From Streptomyces spirodelae (GTDB lineage Bacteria; Actinomycetota; Actinomycetes; Streptomycetales; Streptomycetaceae), in the NCBI RefSeq assembly GCF_017676385.1, contig NZ_JAFFZN010000021.1, positions 1 through 64,000 on the forward strand: a stretch of 64,000 nucleotides of DNA, given 5' to 3'. The notes under the pieces were generated by a model. The model did not search any database. It saw nothing but the letters and a program-made list of their open reading frames with translations, and was not told where the DNA came from. Position numbers and translations under genes: made by a program. Below, one piece after another: positions 38,257 to 46,615 of this stretch (the first letter of the stretch is position 1; the number at the start of each line of letters is the position of its first letter).

Positions 38257-38702
38257 ATGGGGGACATTCTCAGCAGCGGTCCTGAGCGGCCCCGGCTCTT
38301 CGAGCGGTGGGAGGCGCTGCCGCGGCGTGCCCGGCGGCTGATCGTCGCCCTCGTCTGCTGTGCCCTCCTCGCCTGTGCGGTGGTCTCGGTGCTGCCAACC
38401 CGCCGGCTCCGGCGGCGCGGCACAAGGTGCCCTACCCCTTGCACAGCACCCGGATCACTTTCGTCCAGCCGGTGACGGTGCGGCCAGGTCGGGCCGGGCC
38501 GGTGTGGGTGACGGCGCGGGTCACCTCCTGCCGCACGCTGCCGGTACGGGCCCGACTGCCTTTCCTGGGCGTCACGTTGCGTAACGCGCGCGCGTCGCAA
38601 GATCTCAGCTTCCTCCCCGGGGACCGCTACGCCCGGGCCCTCACCCGTGTCTTCCGTACGGTATGCGGACCCGCTGCGTGGTCCCGGCCGGCGACCCGCT
38701 GA
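38257..38702 (+). pseudogene. Frameshifted small exported/membrane protein
   Basis: Frame 1 gives a start and a membrane anchor (MGDILSSGPERPRLFERW, then RRLIVALVCCALLACAVVSV), ending near 38391. The reading then continues in another frame as NPPAPAARHKVPYPLHSTRI, TRVTSC-type residues and LPFLGVTLRNARASQDLSFL, ending RVFRTVC and a stop at 38702. From memory, a family of streptomycete anchored proteins has the same tail pattern (LPFLDVTLRNTRA..QD..) preceded by a longer extracytoplasmic domain. This copy therefore has a frameshift near 38391 and seems shortened in the middle. Both halves keep high GC in third positions, so decay is recent, or the shift is a sequencing error. Confidence 0.6.
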
Positions 38703-38988
38703 GCCAACTGCTGCTTCCGGGCGGGAAATGCGTCCGCCATCTCGCCGTCATACCGGGCACGTTGAGGATCACCGGCCTCCGGTCTGCCGGTTCCGTGACG
38801 GTCATAACAAGAGAGTCACATCCTCGATCCGACCTCTGCCCGACTGCACCAGCAGCGCCATAGAGTCACCGCCAGTCACCGCGCCGCCGGGCGCGCACGA
38901 CGAGCTCCGATCTGTACTACACGTACGGCCCGGCGCGCGATACGGCCACTCACTCCATGGGGGCCGCGCCTTGGGGAAAGGACTGATC

Positions 38989-40230
38989 GTGCGTCACCGT
39001 TCCTTGCTCATACTCACCACCACCGTCACGGTGGGAGCCCTCACCCTGTCAGCGTGCGGCTCGCGCGACGACAAGAGCGGCGGCGACAGCGGAGAGAAGA
39101 CCACTGTCGTCATCGGCGTCGACGCCCCGCTCACCGGCGACCTGTCGGCGCTGGGCCAGGGCATCAAGAACTCCAGCGACCTCGCCATCAAGACGGCCAA
39201 CAAGAACAACGAGGTCAAGGGCGTCACCTTCAAGCTGGAGACGCTGGACGACCAGGCGCAGGCAGGCACCGGCCAGCAGAACGCCACCAAGCTGGTGGGC
39301 AACGACAAGGTCGTCGGCGTGGTCGGCCCCCTCAACTCGCACGTCGGCCAGTCGATGCAGAAAGTCTTCGGCAACGCCAACCTGGTGCAGGTCTCCCCCG
39401 CCAACACGGCCCCCGAGCTCAGCCAGGGCCCCCACTGGCAGAAGGGCGAGAAGAAGCGGCTGTTCGACACCTACTTCCGCACCTCCACCACCGACGCCGT
39501 ACAGGGCCCGTACGCGGCGCAGTACCTGTACAACAAGCGGAAGCTGAAGAAGGCGTACATCATCGACGACAAGAAGACCTACGGCGCGGGGCTGGCCGGC
39601 ACCTTCACCGACGAGTTCAAGAAGCTCGGCGGCAAGGTCGTCGGCACCGACCACATCAACCCCGACGACCGCGACTTCTCCGCCGTCGGCACCAAGGTTG
39701 CCAAGTCCAAGGCCGACTTCGTCTACTACGGCGGCGAGTACCCGGCCGGCGCCCCGCTCAGCGCGCAGATCACCAAGGCCGGCTCCAAGGCCCCGGTCGT
39801 GGGCGGTGACGCGCTCTACAGCGAGGAGTACATCAAGCTCGGCAAGAAGAACGTCGAGGGCGACCTGGCCACCTCCGTCGGCGCGCCCCTGGAGACCCTG
39901 GACACCGCCAAGACGTTCATGAAGAACTACCAGGCGGCCGGCTACAAACTCCCCTACGAAGCCTACGGCGGCTACTCCTACGACAGCACCTGGGCGATCA
40001 TCCAGGCGGTCAAGGCCGTGGTGGAGAAGAACGACGGCAAGCTGCCCGGCGACATCGACGACACCCGCGAGCAGGTCACCAAGGCCATGCAGGACGTCGC
40101 GTTCAAGGGCGTCACCGGTGACGTCGCCTTCGACAAGTACGGCGACACCACCAACAAGCAGCTCTCCGTCTACGAGGTCAAGGGCGGCAAGCACAAGCCC
40201 GTGCAGACCGGCACCTTCGACGAAGGCTGA
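38989..40230 (+). CDS. Branched-chain amino acid ABC transporter substrate-binding lipoprotein
   Basis: The extracytoplasmic binding protein of the operon. The 413-residue precursor has a lipoprotein signal with lipobox LSAC (Cys23) and then the Leu/Ile/Val-binding fold: VVIGVDAPLTGDLSALGQGI, VVGVVGPLNSHVGQS, and the C-lobe with AYGGYSYDSTWAIIQAVKAV. It binds branched-chain or related amino acids and delivers them to the LivHM channel. The GTG at 38989 has GGAAAGGA upstream. It is first in a five-gene operon; a hairpin at 40266-40294 separates it from the permease genes and may raise its relative expression. Upstream to 38703 nothing certain is seen. Confidence 0.96.
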   Translation: MRHRSLLILTTTVTVGALTLSACGSRDDKSGGDSGEKTTVVIGVDAPLTGDLSALGQGIKNSSDLAIKTANKNNEVKGVTFKLETLDDQAQAGTGQQNATKLVGNDKVVGVVGPLNSHVGQSMQKVFGNANLVQVSPANTAPELSQGPHWQKGEKKRLFDTYFRTSTTDAVQGPYAAQYLYNKRKLKKAYIIDDKKTYGAGLAGTFTDEFKKLGGKVVGTDHINPDDRDFSAVGTKVAKSKADFVYYGGEYPAGAPLSAQITKAGSKAPVVGGDALYSEEYIKLGKKNVEGDLATSVGAPLETLDTAKTFMKNYQAAGYKLPYEAYGGYSYDSTWAIIQAVKAVVEKNDGKLPGDIDDTREQVTKAMQDVAFKGVTGDVAFDKYGDTTNKQLSVYEVKGGKHKPVQTGTFDEG

Positions 40231-40265
40231 TCCGCACCGCTCGCCCCAACCCGAACCTCACAGCC

Positions 40266-40294
40266 GCGCGGGGGCGCCGAGCGCGCCCCCGCGC
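40266..40294 (+). terminator. Intra-operon hairpin after the binding protein gene
   Basis: GCGCGGGGGCGC (40266-40277) and its perfect complement (40283-40294) form a 12-bp stem with a 5-base loop, without a T tract. Such hairpins after binding-protein genes stabilise the upstream message or cause partial termination. Confidence 0.7.
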
Positions 40295-40324
40295 AGCCGT
40301 ATCTGACACACCCAAGGAGTCCCG

Positions 40325-41254
40325 GTGCAAGATCTGCCGGATCAGCTGGCGAACGGACTCGCACTCGGCGCGTTGTACGGCCTCATCGCGATCGGGTACA
40401 CGATGGTCTACGGCATCGTCCAGCTCATCAACTTCGCCCACGGCGAGATATTCATGATCGGCGGCTTCGGCGCGCTGACCGCCTACCTGTGGCTGCCCGA
40501 CGGCACAGGGCTGGCCGTCGCACTCCCCCTGATGATCCTGCTCGGCGTCGTATGCGCCGTCCTGGTCGCCATCGGAGCCGAACGCTTCGCCTACCGGCCA
40601 CTGCGCGGCGGCCCCAGGCTCTCCCCGCTGATCACCGCCATCGGGCTGTCCCTCGCTCTCCAGCAGGCGGTATGGGCCTTCTACCCCGACGCCAAGAAGG
40701 CCCGGCCCTTCCCGCAGATCGGCGGCAGCGACTTCGACCTCGGCTTCGTCACCCTCTCCCGCGAAGACCTGTTCATCTTCGTCTCCGCGCCCGTGTGCAT
40801 GCTCGCACTGGGCCTGTTCGTCGCCAAGACCCGCACCGGACGCGCCATGCAGGCCACCTCGCAGGACCCCGACACCGCCAAGCTGATGGGCGTCAACACC
40901 GACCGCATCATCGTGATGGCCTTCGCCATCGGTGCCGCGTTCGCCGCGATCGCCGCCATCGCCCAGGGCTTCAAGACCGGCGAGGTCAACTTCCGGATGG
41001 GTTTCATCGCCGGGCTCAAGGCGTTCACCGCCGCCGTGCTCGGCGGCATCGGCAACATCTACGGCGCCATGGTCGGCGGCCTCGTCCTCGGCGTCGCCGA
41101 AGCCATGGCCACCGCCTACATCGGCGACATCCCAGGGCTCGAACAGTTCGGCGGCGGCTCCTGGAAGGACGTATGGGCGTTCATCCTGCTCATCCTCGTC
41201 CTCCTCGTACGGCCCCAAGGAATCCTCGGCGAACGCCTCGCGGATCGGGCGTGA
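40325..41254 (+). CDS. livH: Branched-chain amino acid ABC transporter permease LivH
   Basis: The first membrane subunit of the transporter (309 residues, about eight helices). The N-terminal LANGLALGALYGLIAIGYTM, QLINFAHGEIFMIGGFGALT and the coupling-helix region TRTGRAMQATSQDPDTAKLM (the EAA-type contact with the ATPases) are typical of LivH. AVLGGIGNIYGAMVGGLVLG near the end is also characteristic. GTG 40325 is preceded by AAGGAG at ideal distance. Forms the channel together with LivM. Confidence 0.96.
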   Translation: MQDLPDQLANGLALGALYGLIAIGYTMVYGIVQLINFAHGEIFMIGGFGALTAYLWLPDGTGLAVALPLMILLGVVCAVLVAIGAERFAYRPLRGGPRLSPLITAIGLSLALQQAVWAFYPDAKKARPFPQIGGSDFDLGFVTLSREDLFIFVSAPVCMLALGLFVAKTRTGRAMQATSQDPDTAKLMGVNTDRIIVMAFAIGAAFAAIAAIAQGFKTGEVNFRMGFIAGLKAFTAAVLGGIGNIYGAMVGGLVLGVAEAMATAYIGDIPGLEQFGGGSWKDVWAFILLILVLLVRPQGILGERLADRA

Positions 41255-41259
41255 TACCC

Positions 41260-43113
41260 ATGACGACTCAGCACACCACCGCAACCCGGGACAACGACGG
41301 GACCACCACCGACCCGGCGCACCACGCCGCCGGAGGCCCACCGCTCCTCCCGCTCGGCTCCGACCCGCTGACCAGCCGCGGACTCGGCCGCATCCTCACC
41401 GCAGCCGGAGCCGTCGTCGCGTTCGCGAGCACCATGCTCCCCTGGACCTGGACCTCCGCCTTCCCCGGCGATCTGACCATCGCCATGTACCCGGCCGGAC
41501 TGCAGCTCATCACCCTCGCCGGCGCCGTACTCACCGCGGCCGTGCTGCTGGCCACCGCAGGCGTCCCCGGACTGCGCTGGCTCACCCCCGGCGGCAAACA
41601 CAGCGCACTGCTGCTGCTGGCCGTCGGCAACCTCGCCGCGACCTGGTACACCGCCGGAGCCATCGCCGTCGACCTCGGCGGCCTCGTCAACTTCGAACCC
41701 GGCATGTGGATCGGCGTCGCCGGTACCCTGCTGGCCGTCGTCGGCGCCCTCGCCCTCCCCACCGACCTGCCGCCCGGGCCCGAAGCCGGCCCACAGCGGC
41801 CGGCCCCCTGGAAGCGGCTCCGCCACGCGCTCGACGCGCCCGCGCCCGGCACCGCTGCACCGCTGCCCGGCTGGGCCGAGATCCTGGTGATCTGCGCCGC
41901 CTGCGCCACCGGACTGTACGTCTTCGCCTACGGCATCGAAGCCGAGGACGGGCCCCCCTTCATCGGCTTCCTGCTGCTGGCCGCCTTCGCCTTCCCCGCA
42001 CTCGGCAGGGCAGGACTGACCCGGCGGCTGTCCGTACTCGCAGGCCGCAACCGCAACACCACCCTCGCCGCCGCCTTCGTCGCGGCCCTGCTCTTCCCGA
42101 TCACCCAGAGCAACGAGGCATACACCAATATCGCGGTCAGCGTGCTGATCTTCGCCACCGTCGCGCTCGGCCTCAACATGGTCGTCGGCCTCGCCGGCAT
42201 CCTCGACCTCGGATACGTCGCGTTCCTCGGCGTCGGCGCCTACACCGCGGCACTCGTCTCCGGCGCCGAGACCTCCTCGATCGGTCTGCACGTCCCCTTC
42301 TGGGCCGCCGTGCTCATCGGCGCCGCCGTCGCCCTCGTCTTCGGCCTGGTCATCGGCTTCCCCTCGCTGCGGCTGCACGGCGACTACCTCGCCATCGTCA
42401 CACTCGGCTTCGGGGAGATCTTCCGGATCTCCGTCCAGAACCTCGACGGCGACTCAGGGCCCAACGTCACCAACGGCCCCAACGGCATCCCCAACATCCC
42501 CGACCTGAAGATCCTCGGCTTCGACCTCGGACAGACCCACACCGTCCTCGGCTTCGAACTCGGCCGCTTCGCCAACTACTACCTGCTGATGCTGGTCTTC
42601 ACCGCCATCGTCGTCACCGTCTTCCGGCGATCCGACAACTCCCGCATCGGCCGCGCCTGGATCGCCATCCGCGAGGACGAGACCGCGGCACGCGCCATGG
42701 GCGTCAACGCCTTCCGGCTCAAGCTGATGGCCTTCGCTCTCGGCGCCACCCTCGCCGGAATGGCCGGCACCGTCCTCGCCCACGTCGAGTTCTCCGTCAC
42801 CCCCGAGTCGTACAAGTTCGTCCACACCGCGCCACCCAACTCCGCGTTCCTGCTCATCGCCGTCATCCTCGGCGGCATGGGCACCGTCAGCGGACCCCTC
42901 ATCGGCGCCGCACTGCTCTACCTCATCCCGGCCAAGCTCCAGTTCATGGCCGACTACCAGCTGCTGCTCTTCGGTATCGCGCTCATCCTGCTGATGCGCT
43001 TCAGGCCCGAGGGCCTCATCGCCGACCGCCGCAAACAGCTCGAGTTCCACGAGACGGGACAACTCGACACCCCCACAGCAGCGGCCCCCGGCCTCGGCAA
43101 GACGGAGGCGTGA
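41260..43113 (+). CDS. livM: Branched-chain amino acid ABC transporter permease LivM (long form)
   Basis: The second membrane subunit. The 617-residue protein has the LivM core in its C-terminal 350 residues (GLNMVVGLAGILDLGYVAFL, RLHGDYLAIVTLGFGEIFRI, AWIAIREDETAARAMGVNAF and VILGGMGTVSGPLIGAALLY). An N-terminal extension of about 250 residues with several extra hydrophobic segments (ILTAAGAVVAFASTMLPWTW onward) precedes it. Canonical LivM is about 420 residues or fewer, so this is the long actinobacterial version. ATG 41260 is six bases behind livH; a GTG at 41251 overlapping the livH stop is an equally possible start. Confidence 0.95.
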   Translation: MTTQHTTATRDNDGTTTDPAHHAAGGPPLLPLGSDPLTSRGLGRILTAAGAVVAFASTMLPWTWTSAFPGDLTIAMYPAGLQLITLAGAVLTAAVLLATAGVPGLRWLTPGGKHSALLLLAVGNLAATWYTAGAIAVDLGGLVNFEPGMWIGVAGTLLAVVGALALPTDLPPGPEAGPQRPAPWKRLRHALDAPAPGTAAPLPGWAEILVICAACATGLYVFAYGIEAEDGPPFIGFLLLAAFAFPALGRAGLTRRLSVLAGRNRNTTLAAAFVAALLFPITQSNEAYTNIAVSVLIFATVALGLNMVVGLAGILDLGYVAFLGVGAYTAALVSGAETSSIGLHVPFWAAVLIGAAVALVFGLVIGFPSLRLHGDYLAIVTLGFGEIFRISVQNLDGDSGPNVTNGPNGIPNIPDLKILGFDLGQTHTVLGFELGRFANYYLLMLVFTAIVVTVFRRSDNSRIGRAWIAIREDETAARAMGVNAFRLKLMAFALGATLAGMAGTVLAHVEFSVTPESYKFVHTAPPNSAFLLIAVILGGMGTVSGPLIGAALLYLIPAKLQFMADYQLLLFGIALILLMRFRPEGLIADRRKQLEFHETGQLDTPTAAAPGLGKTEA

Positions 43114-43119
43114 GACGAG

Positions 43120-44045
43120 ATGACGACCACCACACCAGCCGACGCGCCCGCGCCCGGATCCGGACCCGCCCTGGGCGACGTCGTACTCGACGCCTCCGGA
43201 GTCACCATGCGGTTCGGCGGCCTCACCGCCGTACGCGACGTGAACCTCGACGTGCGCGCCGGAGAAATCGTCGGCCTCATCGGACCCAACGGCGCCGGCA
43301 AGACCACCTTCTTCAACTGCCTCACCGGCCTCTACATCCCCACCGAAGGAACAGTGCGCTACAGGGGCACCGTCCTGCCCCACCGCTCCCACCTGGTCAC
43401 CCAGGCAGGCATAGCCCGCACCTTCCAGAACATCCGGCTCTTCGCCAACATGACCGTCCTGGAGAACGTCCTCGTCGGCCGGCACACCCGCACCCACGAG
43501 GGCCTCTTCTCCGCCCTCATCCGCGGCCCCCGCTTCCGCAGAGCCGAACAGGAATCCGAAGAACGCGCCATGGAACTGCTGCGCTTCACCGGACTCGAGG
43601 ACAAACGCGAACACCTGGCGCGCAACCTCCCCTACGGCGAACAGCGCAAACTGGAGATCGCCCGCGCCCTCGCCAGCGAACCCGGACTGCTGCTCCTGGA
43701 CGAGCCCACAGCGGGTATGACGGCCGGCGAGACCACCGCCACCCGCGAACTCGTCCTGGCCATCCGCCAACAGGGCACCGCCGTACTCGTCATCGAGCAC
43801 GACATGCGGTTCATCTTCAACCTCTGCGACCGCGTCGCCGTCCTCGTCCAGGGCGAGAAACTCGTCGAAGGCACCCCCGAGACCGTGCAGCGCGACGAAC
43901 GCGTCATCGCCGCCTACCTCGGCACCCCCTTCGAAGGCGAACCAGGCGAGGAGGAGGCGGCCGAGGTACGAGCGGCGGAAGCGGCCACCCCACGGGACGG
44001 GCAACACGCCCCACAGGACGGGCAGCAGGAAGGGAGGACGGACTG

Positions 44046-44046
<1 letters not shown>
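43120..44046 (+). CDS. livG: Branched-chain amino acid ABC transporter ATP-binding protein LivG
   Basis: First ATPase subunit (308 residues). Walker A GPNGAGKTT is at 55-63, the LivG-specific GIARTFQNIRLFANMTVLEN, the signature region NLPYGEQRKLEIARAL, Walker B LLLLDEPTAGM and the switch His in VIEHDMRF. The last 45 residues are a Glu/Ala/Gln-rich tail not seen in standard LivG (about 255 residues). The stop overlaps the start of livF (TGATG). Confidence 0.96.
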
Positions 44047-44759
<713 letters not shown>

Positions 44760-44773
44760 GCACCGACAACAGC

Positions 44774-44810
44774 GGGAGGGGGCGCCCGGAACCTCCGGGC
44801 GCCCCCTCCC
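44774..44810. terminator. Bidirectional terminator between livF and pdtaR
   Basis: A perfect 17-bp stem (44774-44790 with 44794-44810) with a 3-base loop lies in the 60-base gap between the convergent livF and ANTAR regulator genes. Confidence 0.9.
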
Positions 44811-44819
44811 CCGTGCTGC

Positions 44820-45506
44820 TCACTGCTGCTTCTTGCGCTCCTCGGCGTCGGCGATGACCGCCTCCGCCACCTGCTGCATCGACAGCCGCCGGTCCATCGA
44901 CGTCTTCTGGATCCACCGGAACGCGGCCGGCTCGGTCAGCCCGTACTGCGTCTGCAGCACGCTCTTGGCCCGGTCCACCAGCTTCCGCGTCTCCAGCCGC
45001 TGGGCGAGGTCGGCGACCTCCTTCTCCAGCGTCTTCAGCTCCGTGAAGCGGGAGACCGCCATCTCGATGGCCGGCACCACATCGGTCTTGCTGAACGGCT
45101 TCACCAGGTAGGCCATCGCCCCGGCGTCCCGGGCCCGCTCGACCAGCTCCCGCTGGGAGAAGGCCGTCAGCATCAGCACCGGCGCGATGCTCTCCTCTGC
45201 GATCTTCTCCGCCGCGGAGATGCCGTCCAGCACCGGCATCTTCACATCCAGGATGCACAGGTCGGGGCGGTGCTCGCGGGCCAGCTCCACGGCCCGCTGC
45301 CCGTCGCCGGCCTCGCCGACGACGGTGTAGCCCTCCTCCTCCAGCATCTCCTTGAGGTCCATCCGGATCAGCGCCTCGTCCTCCGCGATCACGACCCGCG
45401 TCGTGGCCGGAGGCACATGCGCACTCCCACTCGTCTCGGCCGCCGCCGCCTCGCTGGGCTCGGCACTCTGGTCACTCACAGGCTCGGGGACGTCCGCGGT
45501 GCTCAC
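44820..45506 (-). CDS. pdtaR: ANTAR-domain response regulator (PdtaR-like)
   Basis: A 228-residue two-component output protein that acts on RNA rather than DNA. The first 35 residues are a disordered Ala/Glu/Ser extension. The receiver domain follows (RVVIAEDEALIRMDLKEMLE, phosphoacceptor Asp87 in CILDVKMP, conserved Lys in YLVKPF). The C-terminal ANTAR domain (about 160-220) has RKLVDRAKSVLQTQYGLTEP and AAFRWIQKTSMDRR. ANTAR proteins bind paired hairpins in leaders and stop premature termination. The sensor kinase is not in this window. The GTG at 45506 has GAGGAG upstream. Confidence 0.95.
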   Translation of the reverse strand: MSTADVPEPVSDQSAEPSEAAAAETSGSAHVPPATTRVVIAEDEALIRMDLKEMLEEEGYTVVGEAGDGQRAVELAREHRPDLCILDVKMPVLDGISAAEKIAEESIAPVLMLTAFSQRELVERARDAGAMAYLVKPFSKTDVVPAIEMAVSRFTELKTLEKEVADLAQRLETRKLVDRAKSVLQTQYGLTEPAAFRWIQKTSMDRRLSMQQVAEAVIADAEERKKQQ

Positions 45507-45552
45507 TGGGCTCCTCGTTTCCGCACAGGTGGACCTTGAGCCTACCTAGCTG

Positions 45553-45581
45553 TTGTAAAGTGAGAACTCAGCGGGTAGGCG
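45553..45581 (+). promoter_or_regulatory. Candidate promoter of the tRNA gene
   Basis: TTGTAA (45553-45558) and TAGGCG (45576-45581) are 17 bases apart and would start transcription about a dozen bases before the tRNA. The -10 is only a fair match. It lies between the divergent ANTAR gene and the tRNA. Confidence 0.4.
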
Positions 45582-45600
45582 TAAGCCTTTGATTCCGTTG

Positions 45601-45675
45601 GCCCCGGTAGTCCAATTGGCAGCAGACAATGGATTCAAAACCCATACAGTGTCGGTTCGAGTCCGACCCGGGGCA
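45601..45675 (+). tRNA. tRNA with CAA anticodon, class I fold (nominal tRNA-Leu)
   Basis: A 75-base cloverleaf. The acceptor arm is GCCCCGG/CCGGGGC with discriminator A75; the D arm is GTCC/AGAC with a 10-base loop containing GG; the T arm is GTCGG-TTCGAGT-CCGAC, fully paired. The anticodon arm is ATGGA-TTCAAAA-CCCAT, so the anticodon is CAA (leucine, UUG) with an A-C mismatch at the bottom of the stem. The variable loop is only five bases, whereas true bacterial tRNA-Leu species are class II with a long variable arm. CCA is not encoded. It may be leucine-type by anticodon only; charging is unknown. Confidence 0.8.
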
Positions 45676-45684
45676 CTTTCCCCT

Positions 45685-45712
45685 TCGATTCCAAGGTCAC
45701 AAGCGGAATCGA
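45685..45712 (+). terminator. Hairpin downstream of the tRNA
   Basis: TCGATTCC (45685-45692) and GGAATCGA (45705-45712) form a perfect 8-bp stem with a 12-base loop, starting ten bases after the tRNA. Probably its terminator; alternatively a structural element linked to the endonuclease gene. Confidence 0.5.
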
Positions 45713-45786
45713 CTAACTTCGCTCAGATGAGCTAGCGACGCCGCATTGAGCCACGCGAGCCGTGCAAGTCGGCGAATGCTACTCAC

Positions 45787-46560
45787 GTGTACGACCTCCA
45801 CACGAGGCGGCGCGCCCTCGCTCTAGTCGCGCAGGGCCACAGTCTCAACTCCGTGAGCAAGCAGACCGGCATCTCCCGGTGGTGTCTCCGCGCATGGCAG
45901 CAGAGACTCCACCCGGCCCAGCGGCGGAGCACCGCCCCTTGCGAGCGGTGCTCCTCGCTTCCCCAGCCACCTGCCGATCCCGCCGCCTACACCTACCTGC
46001 TGGGCCTCTACCTGGGCGATGGCTGTATCAGCGCGGTGGGCCGCACGCACAGCCTCCGGATCGCCTGCGCGGATGCCTGGCCGGGGCTCATCGGCGCATG
46101 TGAGCGAGCTATGCGCCTCGTACGCCCGCAGAACAAGGTCTTCCGCGTCCAGCGCCCCGGCTGCACGTATGTCACCGCCTTCTCGAACCACTGGCTGTGC
46201 CTCTTCCCGCAGCACGGTCCCGGCAGGAAGCATCAGCGTCGTATCGCGTTAACACCCTGGCAGCAGGAGATCGTCGAAGTGCACCCTTGGGAGCTGGTCC
46301 GCGGCCTCGTCCACTCCGACGGTTGCCGCATCACCAACTGGGCGACCCGCATGGTCGGCGGACAGCGGAAGCGGTACGAGTATCCGCGCTACTTCTTCGC
46401 CAACAAGTCCGAGGACATCCTGAACCTCTACTGCCGAACTCTCGACGCCCTCGGCGTTCAGTGGAAGGCCGCTCGGCAGAGCAACCGTGCTCACAACATC
46501 TCCGTCGCCCGCCGTGCCTCCGTCGCGCTCATGGACGCGCACGTCGGGCCCAAGTGGTGA
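45787..46560 (+). CDS. HTH / LAGLIDADG-type homing endonuclease-like protein
   Basis: A 257-residue protein. Residues 8-40 form a helix-turn-helix (RALALVAQGHSLNSVSKQTG, ISRWCLRAWQ). A CxxC pair is at 52-55 (PCERC). Two LAGLIDADG helices follow: YLLGLYLGDG (Asp78) and LVRGLVHSDG (Asp178), which in active enzymes meet to place two catalytic acids. The protein ends AHNISVARRASVALMDAHVG. As I recall, similar free-standing proteins, often annotated only as regulators, lie next to tRNA genes in many streptomycetes; here the tRNA ends 111 bases upstream. The GTG at 45787 has no ribosome binding site. Codon use is less GC-extreme than in its neighbours, which suggests transfer. Confidence 0.85.
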   Translation: MYDLHTRRRALALVAQGHSLNSVSKQTGISRWCLRAWQQRLHPAQRRSTAPCERCSSLPQPPADPAAYTYLLGLYLGDGCISAVGRTHSLRIACADAWPGLIGACERAMRLVRPQNKVFRVQRPGCTYVTAFSNHWLCLFPQHGPGRKHQRRIALTPWQQEIVEVHPWELVRGLVHSDGCRITNWATRMVGGQRKRYEYPRYFFANKSEDILNLYCRTLDALGVQWKAARQSNRAHNISVARRASVALMDAHVGPKW

Positions 46561-46615
46561 GGCCCCGGGATGCTGTAACCGGACAACGGTGCGCCCGGTA
46601 CCCGTGTGGGGCACC

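Noticed and set aside
38703..38988. Extra small gene between the frameshifted remnant and the liv operon
   Set aside because: Short frames such as 38663-38863 show no family match, and the sequence becomes less GC-biased toward the operon start, as expected for a promoter region.
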